A DNA stretch of 64,000 nt from Chamaelirium japonicum (Eukaryota > Streptophyta > Magnoliopsida > Liliales > Melanthiaceae). Positions 33,329 to 44,532 of this stretch are shown here, in pieces. Numbering within the stretch: the stretch's first letter is position 1; each line of letters begins with the position of its first letter. The position numbers and the translations under genes were made by a program. The stretch spans positions 315,001-379,000 of the forward strand of contig CANTAL010000208.1 of the NCBI GenBank assembly GCA_947650365.1, read 5' to 3'. The notes under the pieces were generated by a model. That model was given only the letters and a program-made list of their open reading frames with translations. It was not told the origin of the DNA and made no database searches.

Positions 33329-35284
33329 TGTTGGAATTGGATCCGCTAATCAGAGTTGCAGCGAAAGCAAAAAGAAAGATCCGAAGATCATACGGTGTAT
33401 GTTTCATTACAATTCGTGGTACAAAACAATCTACATGCAAATCTACGATCTTAGCATATGTGCGGACACCCTAGAGGCATACTACGATCTACGGAAGACA
33501 TGAATGCATCTACTTAGGTATTTAGATTCATCATACCTTATGGATCTATGATCCGGAGAAAATGGAACGATGAAGAACAGCACTTGAATCGCAAGGGAAA
33601 CTGTCGGATAGCACCTTGTCCTTTGTGAATTGAAGAATCCTCGAAATCCCGTCTCTGAGTGCAGGGATTTCGAGCCGACGGAGGAATCCGTTGCGAAGAC
33701 GATGGCGAGCCTCGAGATTTTCTCCTCCTCTTTCTCCTTTCTTCCTTCTCCTTCCTTCCTCTTCCTTCTCCCTTCTTCTTCCTCTCTTTTTCTTGGCCGA
33801 AACCACAAAGGAGGAGGACTAGGGGTCGGATTTTTGGAGGGGAGGGAGTAGAACCATGGGGCCGGCCCCTCCCCTCCCTATTTCCTTTATAGGGCCGGTA
33901 TCCCATGGCTCCAAGGAGCCTAGGGCCGGCCCCTAGGTGGATAGGGATGAGGGGGGGTCGGATTTAGGTCTCCCGGGTGTCTATCGTGAAGCCCGGACGA
34001 AAACGCCCTCCACGAAAAGCGGAAAACTGAAAGAGAGACTAAGTGAGGTGCGCTACTCGGAATCGAGTTTCGTCAACGCCTATGAGCTCCTGGAATTATT
34101 CCACTCATTTTAAGATCCATATTCAATATGTTCTGAGCCATATTTCAGTATTTACCAAAATACCCCTACGGCCCGTAACACACGTGAATTAGGTTCTTAG
34201 GCTCCGGGCTTGCAATCCATCGCGCTACTTCGCATCCAACGTATCCAACTAGGTCGGGGAACAATTCCTATACGCAACGACATGGTGGAACCTTCAGGGT
34301 TCGGGATCTCTAGCTCCAACCGGATCCCTGATTAACTGTTCCGGTGATACACCGAAAGTTCCGTTAATCAGTCCTAATCCGATTAACCCGCGTAACCACC
34401 CAAAGTGCAACGCGAGTTGAACTCTAGTGATCCTAAACTTATGTTACTCCCTCGTAACCATGTTCTCTACTATACTCCGATAATCCTTAGTCCCTCCTAT
34501 TACTGGTGCCATGATACGACTCGGGCGGTGGGGAGCACCGTCAGATCCCGATCGATCATCTGACTAGGGTTTGATGACTTGTCATCTATAACACCACACA
34601 CCTTCAGGTGTTATGCCTAGCATCCGGAACGTCGTCAGTCATACTGACAACCACCAGGCCTGGGTTAACTGTGTGGACAGATTGACTCATCAAACCGCAC
34701 CCATCCAACACTGGACGTCGGATAACCTGTAGGGATTACATGTCACTCAAGCGTCAGTCGGGTAACCCAACGTACCGTGGTATTGGACTATGGAAGGTCC
34801 ACACACGTTGGCATATCAAAGCACCACACAACTGGTTGGCCCAGTGAGCATGGTCCCTCAGGGTTAAGGGCAGATTATCTATAGTAGTAAGACGGTTTCT
34901 GCACCAGTGTCTGAATCACTGAACTGTGCACCGTCTTGGTTCCTGTTCAACACGATCATCGTGCTTGGTCAGGTGAATGGGAATCCCACGTTCCCGTGGT
35001 GGAGACTTCATCACATCCTCTACCTGCCAACAGCTTGTTCTCGGTGAAGCGACCGGCATCACCTAAGCTGTGAACTAGTTCTAGGTCTACACAGAACTGG
35101 TCCACTGGGTCTCCCAAGCATGGATCCTCCATGCGCCTCAGTGGCCTACTGTGTTCCCTAGGGTCCTTTTATTATATGAGAATTATCATATACCATAGTA
35201 GTATTCTAATTAAAGCAATAACCAAAGTCATCTTTATTAATGGTAATATAGAAAATCCACGCCAAGGACACACGAGCTACAACA
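33329..35284 (-). repeat. 5' LTR of element C, complete (1956 bp)
   Basis: TGTTGGAATT to CTACAACA on the + strand. A TATAAAGGAAATAG box (minus) near 33879-33892 lies between GGCCGGCC palindromes. A purine/pyrimidine-rich stretch (about 33720-33800) falls in the transcribed R/U5 part. Confidence 0.93.
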
Positions 35285-35689
35285 CGAGGAAGCCGAGAGG
35301 GCTCGGAAATCCTAATCCTAGGGGGAGAAAGGGGAGACGACGCTCCGAGTCTCTAGCAGGTGATCTCCTCTAACTGATCACTTCGTCATGCAAGCACCAG
35401 TTCATTAAAGTTGATCACCATTTTTACTCCTTTCTTGGGCTAGCGAGGGGACCTTCAACTAGGGATCCAACAGGAGTAGTGGAGTCGTCTTCTTTTGCTT
35501 GACGGCCTGAAGTCTGTTGGCCGAAAAGGGTTTGCGATAGGGCTAACAGGAGCAACTTTTTTTTTTTTTTTGGTAGATTGAAACCCTAGACTGAATACAG
35601 ACCAAGGGCCTCATAGTAGGTAGACACAGGGCATAAAGCCACTATACAGCCATCATAGGTCAGAAAACAGGCATCTCAACCGTACAAGC

Positions 35690-36338
35690 CCTATTTCCGA
35701 GACTTTGGACGTTTTCCCCGCTGGACTCCTAAACGAACCCTCGAGGGATTGCGAGGCCTACACCTCTCTTTCCAAAGTTCCACCTCAGTCCCCATGGCAA
35801 GATCATCAGATGGGACAGCATCCCCATCCGAATCATGAAGCTCAGACTCCTCTTGTGTCTCATTGTCATGGACCTTGTCCAGCAGTTGTTGCACATGTGC
35901 GATTGCCTAATTATGTAACTGAAGCTAAGTACTCGCCTCTGGAGAAAAAACCTGGTTGACAAATCACGGCGACACCATTGGAGTAGACGACCGAGTACGG
36001 GAATCCGATGTTCCGGACCGCGAACGTGAAGCCCAATCCTCCATCCCAATAGGTATCTCCACCGAAGGAGCTGGAACATCCACGTGTCCCATACGAGGGC
36101 TCGGGTTGGGCATACGTGGAGGCCTCGACACCACCGGTTTACCACCAGCTCGTATAGCAAGCTTCCCACTATCACTCGACATCTCAATTTCCAATTCTCT
36201 AGACAGACTCGGACAAATAGTCCCCGATTACCATACAAGGATTTGTGATCCACTCTGATTGGCCGGCCAACCCCTTGAGCGATTATCAATACGAGGTCTT
36301 CGTCATAAACATCGATGGGAAGACCAGGATGGCATACC
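35690..36338 (-). pseudogene. LINE ORF1, second part (DUF4283-associated domain)
   Basis: Continues the LINE frame on the left of element D: VWVCHPGLPIDVYDEDLVL, then GVGRPIRVDHKSLYGNRGLF and VRVCLE, the usual V-V--PGLP---(W/Y)-E-L---A---G-P--VD pattern that follows DUF4283 in plant L1 ORF1. It then shifts frame and ends in an acidic tail (minus ORF at 35691-35894) before the 3' UTR. Confidence 0.82.
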
Positions 36339-36343
36339 CACAC

Positions 36344-36484
36344 TGTTAGGAGATGACGGCTAGGGTTTGGAGAGGAATGCAATGCTCTCTATTGAGGGAC
36401 TCAAGCCCATATATATGTACATGTATGACCATACAACCCGACCTGACTGTACATGTAAAACCGACCCATCTATATACATTAACA
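36344..36484 (-). repeat. 3' LTR of element D (141 bp)
   Basis: TGTTAGGAGA to ATTAACA, identical to 41531-41671 except for two substitutions. Directly followed by the polypurine tract. Confidence 0.95.
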
Positions 36485-36493
36485 CTCCCCCTC
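36485..36493 (-). other. Polypurine tract of element D
   Basis: GAGGGGGAG on the minus strand, abutting the 3' LTR and five bases past the gag-pol stop codon (36498-36500). Confidence 0.85.
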
Positions 36494-36497
36494 AAAC

Positions 36498-39400
36498 TCA
36501 CGGTGGATCATGAAACGAGAGTTTGCCAATAAAATACCGGAAGCGAGCAGTCGTAAGAGGCTTCGTCAAAAAATCAACAGTCTGCTCCGATGATGAAATG
36601 TATGGCAGGGAGATGGTGTGGTCGAGATATTCCTAGCGAACATAATGACAGTCAACTTCAATATGTTTTGTTCGCTCATGGAAGACCGGATTGCTAGCAA
36701 TCTGAATAGCACTCCGGTTGTCACAGAAGAGAGGGGTGGGCCCGGATATCACAACTCCCAAGTCGAGCAGAAGGCGGCGAAGCCAGACAATCTCGGTGGT
36801 GGTGGAAGCCATAGCCCTGTATTCGGCTTCGGTGCTGGAGCGAGCAACAGACTCCTGCTTCTTGCTGCGCCACGAAATCAGTGAATCACCCAGAAACACA
36901 CAGTAACCTGTAGTAGAGCGGCGAGTGGCTGCATCTCCTGTCCAATCTGCATCGGAGTAGGCACGCAGCACCAACAGAGAGGTGGAGGGAAACAGTAGTG
37001 AACGGGTGATGGTACCCCGGAGGTAGCGGATAATCCGAAGAACAGCTGCATAGTGAACTGACCGTGGAGCTTGAACAAACTGACTGACAATGCCAACAGC
37101 ATGGGCAATGTCTGGCCGGGTCATAGTGAGATAGACAAGCATCCCAACCAGCCTCTGGTAGCGGGAGACATCCTGGAGCGGCTCACCATCGGTAGCTAGA
37201 AGCTTCAAATTGAGCTCCATGGGTGTATCAGCAGTGCGAGTGTCAGTAATAGCAGCATCAGCAAGGATATCGGAGATGTACTTCTGCTGGGAGACCAACA
37301 GACCACGAGCTGACCGGGCAATCTCAAGGCCCAAAAAGTAGCGAAGAGAGCCCAGATCTTTCATCTCAAACTGACTCTGGAGGTGCCGCTGGAGAGATAC
37401 GATGGTGGCACTGTCATCCCCAGTGATGATCATATCATCCACATAGAGGAGAAGAACTGCAATGCCCTGACTGGAGGAGCGAGTGAACAAGGCATAGTCG
37501 GAGTGACGCTCAACAAACTCGGCGGCCAGGACTGCACTGCGAAATCGCTCAAACCAGGCACGATGGGCCTACTTGAGCCCATAGATGGCTCGACGCAAAC
37601 GACACACGTGCCCTGGAGGAACTGAAATGCCCGGAGGAGGAGCCATGTAGACTTCCTCGGAGAGATCACCGTGGAGGAACGCATTGGTGACATCCATCTG
37701 ATAGAGAGGCCACCCTCGAGCAGCTGCCACAGCTAAGAGGGTGCGCACAGTAGTCATCCGAGCAACTGGAGCAAACATCTCCTCGTAATCAATCCCATAC
37801 TCCTGGGAGAAGCCACGAGTAACGAGGCGAGCCTTGTGCCGCTCAATGTATCCGTCAGGTCGAGTCTTGACCTTGAATATCCACTTGTAGCTAACAGGCA
37901 CCACCCCGGAGGGACAAGGCACCAAATCCCATGTCTGGGTCCGCTGAAAAGCCTCAAGCTCAACTGACATAGCCTGCCGCCACTCTGGATGTAAAGCTGC
38001 CTCACGGTACGATTGAGGCTCCCGATGGGTGTGTATAGCAGTAAGAAAAGCCTAAAAAGATGGTGAATATGAGGCACTAGCAGAGTAGCCAGAGGAGTCA
38101 GAAGAGTCAGAGGGAAAGGCAGAGTAGCCAAACCTATCAGGAGAGTAGTCATATATGTCAGGAGGGTGATGTTTACGTGCTGGGTAGCGCCGAACAGGAG
38201 CAGGATCCATGACCGGGGAGGAGGGGGCAGCAGCATCAGGCGAGGGAGTACCAGTAGGAGCCGACTCTAGAGGAGGAGCTGCAGACTGACGAATATATAC
38301 ACGAGTAACAGGTGGTGGTGGAGGTGTCGAGAAAGACGGAGGAGGTGGTGGTGGTGGTGATGGTGGTGGTGGAGGTGGCGGGGAAGATGGAGAAGAAGTA
38401 GGCATGGATGGAACAACAGAAACCGGGGGTAGAACAGGGATGTGGAGATGTGAGGAAGGCGAGGAGGGTGACGCAGAAGGCAAGGAAAGATCCCGAGACT
38501 CAGGTGAAAAGTACGGGACATCCTCAATAAAGGAAACATGACGGGAGACACGGATCCGGCTAGCCAAGGGATCGTAGCACCGATACCCCTTGTGCTCCCA
38601 ACTGAGCCCCAAGTGAACACACCTAACAGACCTCGCAGGGGGAGGAAGAAGAACGAAGCACGTGCAGCCAAACATACGAAGAAGAGAGTAGTCAGGTGGG
38701 CTGGAGTGAAGGCGCTCATATGGGGTGGCACCGGACAGAGCAGACGACGGAGTGATATTGATAAGGTGGACAGCCGTCATGACAGCTTCAGCCCAGTAGG
38801 AGTGAGGAACAGATGCAGAGAGAAGCAAGGCTCGTGCAGTCTCAAGGACATGACGATGCTTGCGTTCGGCAACGCCGTTCTGCTCATGGGTATGGGGACA
38901 GGACTGCTGGTGAAGAGTGCCGTGAGACTGAAGAATCTCACGCATCTCAGAGGAGAGATACTCCTTGGCACAATCAGACCGAAAGGTCTTGATGCGCCGA
39001 CCAAACTGAGTGTGTATCATAGTGGTGAATCTCCTAAAGATGTGAGGTACTTCAGATCGATGACGCATGAGATAAACCCAGGTGCACCTAGAATAGTCAT
39101 CAATAAAGCACACATAATACATGTAACCCGATAGAGATGCAACAGGAGCAGGACCCCAAATGTCCGAATGGACTAAATCAAATAAAGCATCAGACTGGGA
39201 AGCACTAGCAAAGAATGGAAGAGCTAAATGCTTTGCCAGTCTACAACCCGTACAAACAGAGAGGGGGGAGAAAGACGCTCGACCCAAAGCGCCCGAACGG
39301 AATACGCTTTTGAGTCGATCACTCGATATATGACCTAACCTTCTGTGCCACAGGTCGGCATCAGAGGTGACAGACATGACAGATGCAACAGAAACGGAAG

Positions 39401-40892
39401 ACACATGGAGATGGTCCAACTAGTAAAGTCCTCCTGTCCTACGGCCCAGCCCAATCCTCTGACCCGTCCGCGAATCCTGCACAACACAAACAGAAGGGGT
39501 GAAGGTGACAGTCAGGCCAGAGTCGCAAAGAGAACTGATAGAGATCATATTAATATTAAGAAGGGGGGCATGATGGACATGGGGTAGGGTCAGGCGACCA
39601 GAAGGGTCAGTGGTGGTAGTGATGGAGCCACATTACGGAATAGGGACGAGAGTCCCATCCACAGTGCGAACCTCCTGGTGGGTGGTAGTGGGAGAACAGT
39701 CCGTGAGGACAGTGGAGTCAAAGGTAAGGTGACAGGAGGTACCCGAATCGAAGATCCATGGAGCAGTAGTACCAGAGGTGGCAGACAAGCCGTGCGCAGT
39801 CGCGGAGTCGGTGGAGGCTAGGTGGCGAAGAAGGAGCTCCTCGAGGCGCTAAAGACGGTCCGACTCAGGCTGAGAAGGTGTTGTAGTAGCAGTGGGGAGC
39901 GTCGAGGCCTCTACAGTAGCCGTTGTACCACCAAAGTGGCGGAAGGAAGACGAACCACGTCCACGGCTCCATCCACCTCGACCGTCGCGTCGATCATCGT
40001 GGGAAGTCGAAGCCCAGCGTGGGGCTCTCTCATCCGGACCCCAGCGGGGGTTACGTGAAGGACGTGTAGGGCATTCGCGCTTCATGTGGCCGGGCTCCTT
40101 GCAGTAGTGACAGAAGACAGCCTCATCGGAGAACCCGGCTGCCAGGACAGTGTCGGAGCTAGGAGCAAGTGGAGGAGGACGAGCGCCCTGTGTCTGAAGG
40201 CAGGTCTCCTCGTCGACCAAGGCGAGTAGAGCATCCTCTAGCCGAGAGAGTAGCTCACGGTGCAGGAGCTGGGCAGCTATGAGAGCAAAGTCCAGCCGAA
40301 GCGCTGCCAGGAACTGGTGCAGGTGGCCCTCATCGAGGTAGCGCTGGAAATCCCGGGAGCGGGGGCAGGCACACCGCTCCAGGATCAGTGAGTCCAGCTC
40401 ATGCCAGTAGGCACTCATCTGACTGAAGAAGTCCTGAATGGTGCGCTCCCCCTGACGGGCAGACTGCGAGTCACAGATGAGCTGATACCGGCGTGCGCCT
40501 CCGCGCGGGAGAAAACGGTCCCGAAGATACTCCCACATCGCACGCGCTGTCGGAAAGCGGCCGATGGGAGCATGGAGCGGATGAGCAACAGAGTCCAAAA
40601 GGTACACCCGGATGGCCTGATCATGGCGGCGCCATGTAAGAGCAGCAACCGTGGTTGCCGTGGTAGCAGTCGCAGCAGAAGACGCAGCACTGTTGGTGAC
40701 AGAGGAGTAACCGGAGTAGTCAGTGGGAGGAGGATCATCGCCGGTGATGTGACCCCACAGATCACGACTGGAGAGCGCGGCCTCGACGGTGAGGGACCAA
40801 TCAGGCCAGTCGCTGGCCGATGACAACTGAAAGGTGACCGCCTTTAGCGGTGGAGAGATCGCAACGACGGACGGTACGGCAGAAGAAGCCAT
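36498..40892 (-). pseudogene. Element D gag-pol: one 1464-codon frame with six stop codons
   Basis: From ATG 40892 a single frame continues to TGA 36498-36500 with no indel. Gag (about residues 1-345) ends in the zinc knuckle CHYCKEPGHMKREC. Protease has WIFDSGTSCHLT (about 39760). Integrase has LWHRRLGHI, HSDIWGP and SHGTLHQQSCPH, with a Pro/Ser-rich C-terminus (about 38220-38480). RT has WIFKVKTRPDG, YQMDVTNAFLHGDL and LLYVDDMIITGDD; RNase H has RSSTEAEYRA and LFCDNRSA. Stops lie at 39849-39851, 39633-39635, 39420-39422, 38052-38054, 37569-37571 (the Q of GLKQA) and 36633-36635. Five are TAG and one TAA. Antisense frames such as 38538-39134 are shadows. Confidence 0.95.
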
Positions 40893-40964
40893 GGAGAAGG
40901 CTCAACAGAGGGGCCGGGGGTGCTGAGGGAAGGGGTGAGAGGGTCGGGGAAGTGGAGGAAGGGG

Positions 40965-41470
40965 CCGGGGAGTGCTGGGGAGGTGTCGGGTGGGGTCGGG
41001 TGGGCTGTCGGGGCAGAGGAAGGGGGCGGGGGGGGGGGGGGGGCTGGGAGGTGTCGGTTGGGCTGCTGGAGCAGAGGAAGAGGCCGGCGGGGGGCGGAGG
41101 GGGCTGCCGGGGCAGAGGAAGGGGGCGGGGTATGCTGGGGAGGGTGCGGGTGGTGCCGGGTGGGCTGTCGGGGCAGAGGAAGGGGGGCGGGGGGGGGGGG
41201 GGGCTGGGAGGTGTCGGGTGGGCTGTCGGGGCAGAGGGAGGGGGCGGAGGGGGCTGCCGGGGCAGACGAAGGGGGCGGGGGGTGCTGGGGAGGTGTCGGG
41301 TGCGGTCGGGTGGGCTGTCGGGGCAGAGGAAGGGGGGCGGGGGGGGGGCTGGGAGCTGTCGGGTGGGCTGCCAGAGTAGAGGAAGAGGGGCGGGGGGGGG
41401 GGGCTGGGAGGTGCCGGGTGGGCTGCCGGAGCAGAGGAAGAGGCCGGAGGTGTTGCCGGAGCGGATGAGA
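40965..41470. repeat. G-rich minisatellite in the leader of element D
   Basis: The + strand carries three higher-order units of about 150-160 bases starting near 40970, 41131 and 41280, built from phrases such as GGGCTGTCGGGGCAGAGGAA and GGGCTGGGAGGTGTCGG, with four G runs of about 9-16 bases. The element RNA strand is therefore C-rich. Glycine- or proline-rich open frames here are low-complexity artefacts. Confidence 0.88.
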
Positions 41471-41518
41471 GGCCGGAGGTGCTGCCGGAGGTGCTGCCGT
41501 CGCGTGAGAAACCCTAGA

Positions 41519-41530
41519 GCTCTGATACCA
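41519..41530 (-). other. Primer-binding site of element D (tRNA-iMet)
   Basis: The minus strand reads TGGTATCAGAGC directly against the 5' LTR. Confidence 0.94.
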
Positions 41531-41671
41531 TGTTAGGAGATGACGGCTAGGGTTTGGAGAGGAATGCAATGCTCTCTATTGAGGGACTCAAGCTCATATA
41601 TATGTACATGTATGACCATACAACCCGACCCGACTGTACATGTAAAACCGACCCATCTATATACATTAACA
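41531..41671 (-). repeat. 5' LTR of element D (141 bp)
   Basis: TGTTAGGAGA to ATTAACA, with a CATATATATGTACATGTATG stretch that may hold the TATA signal. Confidence 0.95.
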
Positions 41672-41676
41672 CACAC

Positions 41677-42242
41677 CAAAGCTGTAACAATCTGATCCGC
41701 CCCGGGCCTGAAGAAAGGAGTCCACCGCTTATGTACGAGAGTCTTCCCCCAAAAAGTCCAAGGACTATCCTCCCATACGTCGATGAGATCCTCCTGGAGT
41801 TCAAATCGAAAGCGGTAGTATCCTCCTACGAGATCAATCACCTGAATCCGGCCAGCACAGGGCCACCTCCGAGCAATCTGTCGACGAAGGACCTCCAACG
41901 GCAGTCGACCACCAAGAAACCGACCAACCAGAGATTGCAATTACCTGCCCTGGGACTGCTGCAACCTAGCATGGGGAAGCTGTATCCGACCTCTAGCTAT
42001 GTGCTGAAAAGATGCCCACCGATCGGCCAACGGACAAGCAAAGGGCACTTCACCAAAGAAGCCACCTGCCCAAACCGTAGCCTCCATGTAAGAGAGTCCT
42101 GAGGGTGCTACACCATCCGAAGCCGGTGCCGAACCATCCATCGATGTCCACGGCAAAACCACTGCAGGGGGCACTTCATCCAAGAATCGACCTGCTCCAT
42201 CAGTGGCCTCCAGCGCCTTGCACGCTACCATCCTCCGACTCC
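41677..42242 (-). pseudogene. LINE ORF1, first part (DUF4283 domain)
   Basis: In minus sense the likely start is MVACKALEATDGAGRF (about 42231). The frame runs through an acidic/hydrophobic N-terminus to ARLQQSQGR and a stop at 41941-41943, then continues with LVGRFLGGRLPLEVLRRQIA, GGYYRFRFELQEDL, DSPWTFWGKTLVHKRWTP: the DUF4283 pattern. Element D cuts it just after RIRLLQLW/IVTALV. Same orientation as 35690-36338, so the two join into one ORF1. Confidence 0.8.
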
Positions 42243-42344
42243 GGGAGCTATGAGTGAGAAACCATGGTTCGAACAGGAGCAACTATACTCCCTCTACTAA
42301 GTGGTCGTGTGACGAGTGGGACTCAGGTGGTGTTTACTAGTTAG

Positions 42345-43322
42345 CTCTCTTCTTCTTTCTTTTTTTACATCATAAAGTTAGATCAGGACATTATGACCCT
42401 TAGATTCTCCAACATGAGGGCAGTGATGACAGGAGGGAAATCAGTATCCCAGTAACCCCCCACCCGGATCGTCTGGCTTCATTAGCCAACCAGTAGGTTG
42501 TATTGTTGGAGGTTCTCAGCACCCACCCGATAGTCACCCCCTGTAAGAGAACCCATGCCTGCATACAGGACATTATATAGTCTTGATTATCCGCGGACCA
42601 TCTCTTCCAACCACTAACACATACGGAGCCTGCATAGCGTCAGTCAAGACCACTACATTGTTACACCCTCTCGCCCCAAGTGCCTCCAGGGACCAAGTAA
42701 CCTCGAAGCGCCCACAACTCAGCTAGCAATGGCGAATCAACCTGACACGTGAAAAATGCCACGGCACACATCGAGCCCAAAACGGAAGATAGCACCCATG
42801 CATCACCCGCTAGCTCCAGCTTTGTACGAAAGGACCCGTCTGTCCACATGACAAATTGGCACCCCTCTCCCCTATCCTAAGTCATCATCGATGCCACATG
42901 AAGTTGAACAAACTGTTCGGAGAGGGACACTCCTTGCCATACCATCGTCATGTGCTTCAGATCCTGGATCTCGAAAGTCGCCTACAACTTACTTTCCAAA
43001 GCTGCCACATCGCCACAACCAATAACTCACACGGTAGTAGAGTAGCACCCCGACTCACCCTTCCGGACCCTAAAGGCAACAATTCTAGTTGAAAGAAGTC
43101 TAGCTTAGTGATCTTCATGCATCCCCAAAACTCACTAGCTTTGGGACAAAGCCAGAAAGCATGGGCAATGTCTTCGTCCGGTTCACTGCACCACAGGCAT
43201 CCTACAAATCTCAGACGAGCCCAATCCCTTAGCATGGTCGCAATCAGAAGAGCTCCATGAAGCAATTTCCACAAGAAGATATGGACTCGAGGTGGCACCC
43301 TCAATCGCCACAAGTCCACTCA
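42345..43322 (-). pseudogene. LINE ORF2 3' end: zf-RVT and RNase H domains, 5'-truncated
   Basis: The minus frame from 43319 reads MDLWRLRVPPRVHIFLWKLL, then LLIATMLRDW, CLWCSEPDEDIAHAFWLCP: the zinc-binding zf-RVT domain (C-W-C...H-F--C). After decay, MWTDGSFRTKLELAGDA (42849) and LLAELWALRG give the RNase H start. An A-rich tail (seen as TTCTTCTTTCTTTTTTT at 42351-42367) marks the 3' end. RT is missing, as expected of a 5'-truncated LINE. Confidence 0.85.
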
Positions 43323-43329
43323 GTTTCTC

Positions 43330-43890
43330 TGAGCTATGTGTGTTTTGTGTTAGCTCATTTGTTTGAGCGTTGTATCTTATAAGCCAGTGAAGCACTTGTG
43401 ATATGAGCTATCTTGGAACAGTTTTTCTCCAGCAAGAAATTTCTCAAGATGCTTAGTGATGCATCTAGACCGTTCCCTACTGTGCAAGAAGAAAGGGAGC
43501 GGTTCAATGGTGTGTAAAAGGACATGAGTGATATGCACGAGCAAAGGTGGGTGTAAAGTTTAGATCGGATGGCCCCCTACACTTCAGTGAATGGTCCAAA
43601 TATATCACTGAGCATCTGGAGCAAAAAATATTCAACTGTCTTGGCGCTCTACTTATTTTGAGCTTACGTTTTTAATACTTGCCCACGCAGGAGCCCTGTT
43701 TTGTATCTCTTTCTTCCTTTGAAACTATAATATATTTTCTTTCTCTTATTTTCCACTAAAATAACTCAAAAATTTATGTAATATATGTAGATCCCACATA
43801 ATAGTATTTTAATATCTGTAAGTGCTGCTCGCATGCTCATTCAACCAGTTACATGCTGCCACATCACCTATGGCATGAAGCGCCACACAG
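43330..43890. other. Intergenic, nothing recognised
   Basis: AT-rich with no repeat pair or reading frame that I can support. Confidence 0.5.
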
Positions 43891-43894
43891 CAAA

Positions 43895-44366
43895 GTATGG
43901 GTTCGACTCCTATCCACCGATGATCCCCTCCAATATAGGTTGCTAACACCTACATAAGTGACACATGATGAATCAAATTTGTAAGACCACAATATGTGGC
44001 CATAGGAAGAATCCTAGAGGGATGGCATCACCACCAGCTACTACCGCCAACGACCACTAGTCACCACCAGCCATCACTCCCGTCGACACCGGCCGACTGC
44101 CGCTGGCATCCATAAACCTTGTAGATATCAGCCACCCGCTGCCCCATCGGACAGTGCCCTCCGCCACCGAACAGGAAGGAGACAGGTAGTGGCGGATAAG
44201 ATGGCGGCGGCTGATGGTGGGCGGTGGCATGTGATGGTGCTATCCCCTAGGATTTATCTGATCACCATAGATAGTGGACATTCGAATTTGAATCGCCATG
44301 GGTCCGTCCCCATAGGTAGGTGTCACAGACCTATAGCTGAGAGAGATCATCCGTGGACACGAGACC
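43895..44366. mobile_element. Foldback/MULE-like MITE with ~120-bp inverted arms
   Basis: The left arm (GACTCCTATCCACCGATGATCC to GATGGCATCACCACC, about 43905-44035) is repeated inverted at about 44225-44366 (GGTGCTATCCCCTAGGAT to GATCATCCGTGGAC). The inside is a GCC/CCACC-rich, non-coding block. Two more copies lie at 62255-63195. It ends about 170 bases before the DUF1279 gene, so it may sit in that promoter. Confidence 0.7.
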
Positions 44367-44532
44367 TCCGCGAAGTTTTTGTTGGGTAAGAATATCCAAC
44401 ATAGGGCACGAGTCAGATTTGTAAGAAGCCCACGACACCGCCAACGTGGGCCGATCAATAAGACGGATCCTATCTCCCTCTCCCCCTCCCTCTCCCTCTC
44501 CCTCTTTCCGCCGTGGAGTTTCAGGAACCGCG

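Larger units (their letters stand above)
28341..35284 (-). mobile_element. Ty1/copia element C with internal deletion
   Basis: Bounded by a perfect target duplication CGAGG (28336-28340 and 35285-35289). Minus-strand order: 5' LTR 35284-33329, iMet primer-binding site, leader 33314-31390, gag, protease, integrase, then a truncated 3' LTR (29008-28341). RT, RNase H, the polypurine tract and the U3 of the 3' LTR are deleted. By eye the LTR copies differ at about 18 of 660 aligned bases (about 2.7 %), plus a 31-bp indel between AGGGCCGG direct repeats. Same LTR family as element A. Confidence 0.95.
36344..41671 (-). mobile_element. Ty1/copia element D, structurally complete, short LTRs
   Basis: Two 141-bp LTRs with 2 mismatches, iMet primer-binding site at 41519-41530 (touching the LTR), polypurine tract at 36485-36493 (minus GAGGGGGAG) and a perfect target duplication CACAC (36339-36343 and 41672-41676). 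It interrupts ORF1 of a LINE. Short LTRs and the gag sequence separate it from the A/B/C group; it looks Ale/Retrofit-like, though the lineage is a guess. Confidence 0.96.
35558..42271 (-). mobile_element. Short LINE with 13-bp target duplication, split by element D
   Basis: The 13-bp duplication AACAGGAGCAACT lies at 35545-35557 and 42272-42284. A poly(T) run at 35557-35571 is the minus-strand poly(A) tail. Without element D the LINE is about 1.4 kb and holds ORF1 parts only, with no endonuclease, RT or RNase H, so it moved in as an internally deleted or non-autonomous copy. Confidence 0.88.

Noticed and set aside
38538..39134. 198-codon + strand frame inside element D
   Set aside because: Antisense shadow of the GC-rich integrase frame; no recognisable domain.
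40844..41569. Pro-rich (-) and Gly/Arg-rich (+) frames over 200 codons
   Set aside because: Low-complexity translation of the G-rich minisatellite and its gag overlap; not a protein.
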